This document shows positions 56,901 through 64,000 of a DNA stretch of 64,000 bases, one piece after another. The translations under genes were made by a program, and so were the position numbers. The DNA is from Isoetes taiwanensis (Eukaryota; Streptophyta; Lycopodiopsida; Isoetales; Isoetaceae). The notes beneath the pieces are model-generated. The model saw only the letters and a program-made list of their open reading frames with translations, ran no database searches and was not told where the DNA came from. The stretch covers positions 15,251,402 through 15,315,401 of the forward strand of contig JAJEKV010000006.1 in assembly GCA_021234155.1 (NCBI GenBank). The letters are read 5' to 3'. Every line of letters starts with the position of its first letter. Position 1 is the first letter of the stretch.

Positions 56901-59900
56901 TTAGAAGAGATGTGAACAAATAAGGCAAGTGGAAGTCTAATTTCTTCTTGTTGATTTACATCAGATTTACACTATTTAATGCCGGTAACGAAAAACAGCT
57001 CCATTGAGGGATGCAAAGCGTGTGCAAATATCCACCACAGGTTTAAGCCGGGGACCACATCAGGCACTCTCCAAACCATTGGAGCATTGTAGCGTATATT
57101 CTCATATTCAGTTAAAGCTACTTAAAAGCGCTCGAACTTGTTTTCCATCCAAAGTAACATTGAATCATAATATTTATCCATGTAGTCATTTCAAAGTATA
57201 TATTTTCATAGTAACACATCAAATTATAGCTTTTTTACGCCGTTATTATTCATTTTCAAGTATATCTCATAATAACATTGAATCGAATATCTTACTCCTA
57301 TATAATTAAGTTTCAAGTATGTTCAATTAATGTGCCTTTCCAAGGCCAAAATGTTAAATCATACAATTCATGTCCAGCGTATCCATATCGGTAATGATAT
57401 TCTTCCATTGATTGATTAAACATGACCTTATATCCATGAAATCTAGATGGTAATAACAATAATCTTCCATTTCTCCAGAAGAATCTACAAAAATCAGCCA
57501 TTATACAAGCTTTCCATATATAATCATTGTTCAATATTGAATTTATATTGGATTAGATCTCACCACATTAAGTGATCACTTTAAAGCTCAGGTCTTCATG
57601 TATCAATCCATGTAACTCCTAACAGACGTAAATCGGGGAAAGATGTTTTGGTTACTGCACTAAACAATGCCAATATTGGCATGAAAATGGTAACAAGACA
57701 AAGTCGGGGTAAGCTATAAAACATCTTGGCTCATCGCCCTTCACCCTTTAAATTCAGCTAAATTGCATAAGAAGCTTTAAATGTGCAAACATACTGGCCC
57801 AAAGGTCATAATTTCAGCAAATTAGGTTAAAGATAGTGCTTACTGACCTTTTCACAAAAAACTCAAATTCATACTATTTATATGATCTTATATGCTTTAG
57901 CCCATCTATAGCATATCAATAATTCAGCATATATCAATATATGAACCCTTAACAAAATTGTCACGGTACATACCACGATAATGCTACCTCCAAAATAGCA
58001 TTTTTAGATGATCCTATCCACATAGAAACCTTTTTGTGTCTTGCAAACATTATGCATATCCAATCTCTACTTTTATCTTGCCAACTCAATGCAAATCCAT
58101 TATGAAAATGATAATGAAACATGAAATGCTGACCAAGTACAAGGTACATGCTACATTCTTACATGTTAAATTCATATAGAGACGGTATTATTTCACGGCA
58201 TAAAATTGCATCAGCCCTGATCTCGCCCAGAGATGAGCATGTAGCAGCATCTTTTAATTTCATTTCCTTAAAGCTTGAAAATTTGTATCTATCGAGCATC
58301 ACTTTTCCTTTATTCACGAGGTCCTGGCTAGCTAGTTCTCTTTGGAAAAGCATTATTATTTCACCAATTACAAATGAGTAGATCATGAACATTGTGGGAA
58401 GAACTAGAAAATTAAATCTTACTTTATCTAAAAGTCTGATCCGTTCATACAACCATTACAGCACTTTCTTACAAAATAATCACACATTATATCAACATTT
58501 CTGCATGTTTTTGAAGCGTAAACGGCATAAACAAACTGAATGATGGTTAAGCTCAAAAATCATGGAAGCATCCATTAGCTAAATATTCGTCCTTTTGCTA
58601 CCTCATGCAAAACACGGTACTGAGAGCTACAAGTTTACCCAGGCATTGTCATAGATAATGCCTTTGGTATTGACCCTAAAACTGGAAGTTGCAAAGGCCT
58701 TCCACCAATAGGAAGAGTTGCAACAAATCGGATAAGCCAAAGAACACGAGCAATGCATATTAAGCCAAGGCTGGGCGCCATGCATATTGTGGTCGCGCCA
58801 ATTATTACCTTGGGGCGGCCTTTATCGAAGTGCTTGTTTGGCGTTTGGCGTCGAAATTTTACAGCCGCCAGAGACAAAGCTTGCTGCTTTGGCCTTAGCC
58901 ACTAAATCGCACTTTTTCCTGTTTGGCTTCCATATGGACCATTCAGCAGCCAGTAAGGAAAATTGAACTTTACAAGTGGTTGGACAGATTAATTATATCA
59001 CGATTCCAAAAGAAACCATGGTCTTATTGCATGGCGTGGCTATACATCAATACAAAGACCAAAGCATGCCTTTTTAAACAAAGGCGCTGCGCCATTTGCC
59101 GCCGCTCATTTTGACTCATGATGAACGCTTTATTTCAGGCCGTGGAAAAGTATCGCTTCCGGGCTTTCAAACCATTTTTCTATTTCCATCGCACCAGAGT
59201 TAAATCTCAAAGTACAATCCTTCAGCTTTTGAAACACGACGTATAATGCGTTCATGAGTATGGCGTTTTATCAGGCTTCAACAACTGCGGATTTTGCCGT
59301 TTCATTCTTCCCCATCAATACGACGCGCCGCCAAATCTCATCGCCAACTTTCAAATTACCGTTTATCTTCGGACTTTGGTACTTCTTCTTCATTAACGCT
59401 TTCTTCGCTTTTATTTATTTGCTCGGCATCCTTCGCGGGAACGCGGGACACCTCCGGTACCAGGGAGGTAAGTTTCTCAAAGGATGCCACGAAAGGCCAA
59501 AGTAATTCTGTTGCAACGCAGGCTATTGGCAGGTCGGAAATGGTTATTGTTTGAATGGGCTGTGGGCCACTATCAATGCCGCAAGGTTGGTAACGGCGAA
59601 CATTGAATTTCCATTTGAATAGTTTTTGTTTTGAATCAGGCACAATGGGCCAAAATTCAATTCTTAACCTGTAAAGGTTTTACGCTTGTGGCGCTATGGA
59701 CCCGCAAACACCAGTAGTGGAGCCATGAGTACCGCCACTTTTCGGCAGGTTTTACGTGGACATCACCTAATGAACACCTCACATCTCCTTATTAGCCAGA
59801 TGCTCCAACGATGGCGGTCGAAGGTGTTGTCCCATTGAAGTCCTTAAATTTTTGAGCTAGCAGGATAAATTCATTTGTGGTTTCTTGAGGAAAGAGATGT

Positions 59901-62345
59901 GTTTGCGAATAACTTTCAGGCAAGTGGAAGTCTAATTTCTTTCTTATTCAGATTTATCAGATTTACACTATTTAATACAATAACAAAAAAAAACAGCTCC
60001 ATTCGAGGATGCTGGCGTGTACCAAATATCCACCACAGGTTTGTGGAGCACATCGAACACTCTCCAAACCATTGGACGCGTATGGCAGTATATTCTCATA
60101 TTGATTAAAAGCTACTTAAAGCATCGAACTTGTTTTTCCATCCGAAGTAACATTGAATCATAATATTTATCCATGTAGTCATTTCAAGTATATTTTCATG
60201 AAGCCAACATCAAATTAGCTTTTTTACATCATTGTATTCATTTCAAGTATATCTCCATATCAACATTGAATCAGAATATCTTACTCCCTATAGTCGTTTC
60301 AAGTATATTCAATTAATATTGCCTTTCCAAAGATAAATATTAAAATCATACAATTCATGTCAGCATTATCCATATTATCCCGGTAATGATATTCTTCCAT
60401 TGATTGAGACATGACCTTATATCATGAAATCTAGATGGTAATAACAATAATCTTCATTTCTCAAGAATCTACAAAATCGCCATTATACAAGCTTTCCATA
60501 TATAATCATTGTTCAATATTGAATTTATATTGGAGTTAGATCTCACCACATTACTGTGATCCACTTTTAGAAGCTCTTTGGTCTTCATGTATCCAATCCA
60601 TGTAACTCTAACCAGCGAGCGTAAATCGGGGAGAAGATGTTTTGGTTACACGCACAGAAGCAATGCCAATGTTAGCATGAAAATGGTAACAAGACAAGGA
60701 AGCGTCGGGTAAGCTATAAAACATCTTGTCTCCCTTCACCCTTTAAATTCAGCTAAATTGCATAAGAAACTTAAATGTGCAAACATATAAGCTTCAAAGG
60801 TCATAATTTAAACGAAATTCGGTTAAAGATGGTACCTTACCCGGCCTTTTCACAAAAACTCAAATTCATACTATTATATGATCTTATATGCTTTAGCCCA
60901 TCTATAAGCATATATCAATAATTCGGCATATATCAATATATGAACCCTTAACAAAGGGTGATCACATTTTGCTTACCCGGTAATACTACCTCAAGAATAG
61001 CATTTTAGATGATCCTATCACATAAGAAACCACGTGATACTTGCAAACGTATGCATATCAATCTCTACTTTTATCTTGCCAACTCAATGCAAATCCATTG
61101 TAAAAGAAAATGATAATGAAACATGTGCAGCCAAGTACAAAGTACATGCTACATTCTTACATGTTAAATTCATATAGAGACGGTATTATTTCTGGCATAA
61201 AATTGCATCATAGACCTGATCTCTTAGAATGACATCATAGCATCTTTTAATTTCATTTCCTTAAAGCTTGAAAATTTGTATCTATCAAACATCACTTTAC
61301 TGCTTTATTCTGGTCACGCTACTAGTTCTCTTCGAGGAAAAGCATTATTATTTCATAACCACAAATGAGTAGATCATAGACAATATTCTTGGGAAAAGAA
61401 CTAGAAAAGGTAAAATCTTACTTTATCTCCAAAAGTGCAATCCGTTTGTAGCTTCTATGCCTTTTTTTTCTTACAAATAATCACTGATATCAACATTTCT
61501 ATGTTTTGAAGCATGAAACAGCATAAGCAAACTTTGAATGATGGTTAGAGCTCAAATATCGACATCCATTAGCTCGTAATGCTATGCGTCCTTTTGCTAC
61601 CTCATGCCGCCAGTACCACAGGCCAGCAAGAGAACCAAGTTTGCCAAGGCATTGTCATAGATAATGCCTTTTGGTGACTTCAAAACTCTGGAGATGCACA
61701 AAGGCCTTACCAATAGGAAGAGTTGCAACAAATCCGGATAAAGCCAAGAACACGGCCAATGCATATTAAGCCAAGAGAACACGGCCAATGCATATTGGTC
61801 GCATGAAGTATTCTGTAGGGCAGCCGCTATCAGAGTACCATTTGGCGTTTAGCGTCAAAGAAATTTTAAGCCATATGAGACAAAGCTTATTCCCTTTTGT
61901 ATAACCCTAATCGCTACTTTTCCCTATTTTTGGCTTCCATGGACCATTCGTAACCAAATAAGAAATTGAACACAAGTAGTTGGACAGAATTAGTACTATC
62001 ACGATTCCAAAAGCCAAGATACTTATTGCATATGGCATGCCATTTATTACCTTACACATCAATAAATGCAAGACCAAAGAAACGTACCTTTTTTGTCCAA
62101 AAAGGCATATGTTGCTATACATATCCATTTGCATTTATTTCAGCCCACCAATTAAAATATTATACTTTTGGTTTTTTTCATTTTTCCGGTCACAAAGTTG
62201 TCTGTCACCATAACCATTATCCTTAGGAAACCAGCATATATTTATTCTATAGCATTTTGTCAAACCTAACCTTTTCTCCATAAGTTGTAATGTTTGTACC
62301 ACCTTCTTCTATATCAACTTTAATCCACTTTCAATCTTATAATGT
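53911..62345. repeat. Tandem array, unit about 3.0 kb, nearly three copies
   Basis: The unit starts at GATTTACACTATTTAAT with AACAGCTCCATTCG, at about 53920, 56965 and 59960 (spacing 3045 and 2999 bp). Shared landmarks in order include CATCGAACTTGTTTTTCC, CAATTCATGTC, AAGATGTTTTGGTTAC, TTAAAGCTTGAAAA, AATGCCTTTTGGT and CACAATGGGCCAAAATTC. The third copy stops at about 62345, before that last part. The array is AT-rich and its copies differ by many one- to four-base indels. No ORF is kept in all copies. One minus-strand piece, GFVATLPIGKA near the AATGCCTTTTGGT landmark, recurs in two or three copies and may be a decayed exon. No LTR, primer-binding or polyprotein motif was found. Confidence 0.85.
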
Positions 62346-62384
62346 TTTTCACAATGTTCAATTTATATTTCTCACTTACTCAAT

Positions 62385-62440
62385 TTTTTTCTTCTTCTTT
62401 TCTTCTTCTTCTTCTTCTTCTTCTTCTTCTTCTTCTTTTC
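62385..62440 (+). repeat. (TTC)n microsatellite at the array's right edge
   Basis: About 50 bases of TTC repeats mark the right end of the 3-kb array, as the larger tract does at its left end. A short TTCTTCTTCTT also lies at the matching place in unit 1 (about 56390). Confidence 0.85.
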
Positions 62441-64000
62441 CTGCATCTTTAAACTTCATTATGGTTCCTGAATCATTTATTCAAACTGCTAAGATAGATT
62501 TAAAAGATGAGAAGATTTCATCTCACTGGGAGCATGAGAACCTTATAGGGATCCCACATACTTGTTCTCCACACATTCAAGCCCCTCAGATATAAAAGCC
62601 GAACTGATGCACAGCCGAATTTGCTTAAGTTCACAAAGAACCTATTTTTATTCATGTTTTTCCTGTGCCTGCCCTGAATTACTCAGCCCAGTCAGTGGGC
62701 AGAGACTACCATTAATACCTCTGGTCCCTGTCACTTCTCTCTGCCCAGAGCTCCCATCCCTGCTGAGAGGCCTGGCTCATCTGAGCCCTTTCCCATTACA
62801 GAGATGGTATTGAAAATGCTGAGGTTAACAGAGGTCTGGTGTCTCAGGTAGATGGTTATCATGTCAGGATTAGCGCTTGGTAATCCTAAAGGATCACTGT
62901 TCCCAAGCATGATGGTTTCTGTTGACCTCCCAAGCAATCCCAGTTCTCCCAGCCATTCAAACGGAATAGTTTGGTAGGGGTATTCCGAATCATTCCGTAT
63001 GCGCCACCGCTGTGCCTATCGTCATGCTCAAGTTGGCACTTCTCCACCGTTTTGCCGTTTAAAGACCCAATGCCTCCCGCCCGGTCCATCCCACCATCAA
63101 AATCTTCCCATTTCGCTGCCGACGATGATGCTATGGACATATAAATACCGCACATTTATTGCTTTGTCCACCCTGTACCACATAGAGGTTTCCACGCTTT
63201 CAATCAATGGGCTGGGCGGTAATAACCTTTCCATCATTTAGGCTGCACATTTAATCTTTTTCGTTATTTTATGCGCTTTGTGGCTCGAAGTCCGAATATT
63301 TTATGATCTCGTAATACACTTCTGTTTTTCAGCAGGGTGTAGACATTTTCCCCGACTTTCAAGGTCCATCAAACAACTGCAATTAATCTCTTTTTATATC
63401 GGGCTATAAATTCATCTATTATTCAGAGGTTTGTCCGATGAATTCAACCCTTCAAAGATATTTCACTTTAGACTTGACGATATTGAGGTCTAATCGCTCT
63501 AACATGACCAACTTTTTGGTCAATAAATTTCTCCATGCCGTATGTGGTATACACAACGGTATTACTTCATCAAGAAGATTTTATAAGGCTTATATAAGTA
63601 ATCAACCACTTTCTCAGATTCCATCCAAACCCGTATTCATTGATGATATTAGTACCAAAGTCTCCCAATCTAGTATCGACACCTTTTATATGTTCTCTAA
63701 CCCTATTTTGTCAATGATTTGAGGAGAACGTAAAGAATGTATTCTCACCTTCTTGAAGTAGATGGGATTTTATGAAGCGTTTTCTCCATCATATCCATCG
63801 TCACCAATCAGACGGCATTCAATTCTTCCATCCAATACGATATATGATGCTACGTAGTTCCCCTAAAGGAAGAAATACATGTTCAATTGAATATTCATAT
63901 CACATAGTCGTATGTATTTAATCTTATACAAGCTACTATTTTTCATACGGCAACCACTTAATTGATGGGCCAAGTCACATTCAAAATGCCTCACGAATAA
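62441..64000. other. No recognised gene
   Basis: Short ORFs only. The part at 62600-62830 is rich in CCCTG, CTCTG and CAG words and differs in style from the rest. The frame 63438-63722 (MNSTLQRYFTLDLTILRSNR) reads protein-like, but no motif is recognised. Confidence 0.4.

Noticed and set aside
53911-62345. LTR retrotransposon as the source of the 3-kb array
   Set aside because: No TG...CA terminal repeats, primer-binding site, polypurine tract, or gag/pol motifs could be found.

Overview
The window looks like nuclear DNA of a land plant with a large, repeat-rich genome. A seedless vascular plant such as a fern is my guess, not something shown. Supporting signs are GT-AG introns, an SPX1-type gene fragment with two introns, an exon of alpha-glucan (starch) phosphorylase, two exons of a PAM71/GDT1-like chloroplast membrane protein, a PPR fragment, a CACTA (En/Spm) element, a LINE, MITE-like foldbacks and tandem arrays. 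I see no rRNA, tRNA, CRISPR or bacterial-style operon.

Layout. 1-9 kb: short duplications, small foldback elements, a decayed minus-strand multi-exon gene I cannot name (about 6.5 to 4.9 kb), and a decayed minus-strand DDE transposase (8.3 to 6.9 kb). 9.0-9.9 kb: one intact-looking gene for a secreted protein that is 21% arginine, under a promoter dense in RY (CATGCA) motifs. 11.3-12.4 kb: a chimeric, 3'-truncated SPX1-like gene. 13-16.8 kb: foldbacks, a local duplication, a PPR fragment and an unnamed minus-strand coding-like fragment.

16.8-30.4 kb is the most interesting part. I read it as one large decayed DNA transposon. A plus-strand DDE-type transposase (19.9-24.4 kb) and a minus-strand Ulp1/C48-like cysteine protease gene (domain at 25.6-24.8 kb, possible start near 30.2 kb) converge tail to tail. 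Each half holds a large CCA/TGG microsatellite in apparently intronic DNA. The block is bounded by a 16-bp inverted repeat (15/16 match) with a 14-bp direct repeat just outside. A LINE with one premature TGA sits inside the left end, a 261-bp MITE lies in the right half, and a 161-codon antisense ORF of unknown kind lies in the transposase intron. The minus-strand transposase at 7-8 kb belongs to the same family.

30.4-35.1 kb holds single, well-spliced minus-strand exons of unrelated genes, like an exon graveyard or a captured-fragment array. 37.9-46 kb is a CACTA element with a CACTACAAG terminus, GC-rich subterminal repeats, a decayed TNP2 transposase and, just upstream of it, a decayed SET domain. 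47.0-52.6 kb is a roughly 1.1-kb tandem repeat broken by a 100-N gap. 53.9-62.3 kb is a roughly 3.0-kb tandem repeat in three copies, flanked by TTC microsatellites. The last 1.6 kb has no convincing gene. The only gene I would call plausibly functional is the secreted protein at 9.17-9.90 kb; nearly everything else is transposon or fragment.
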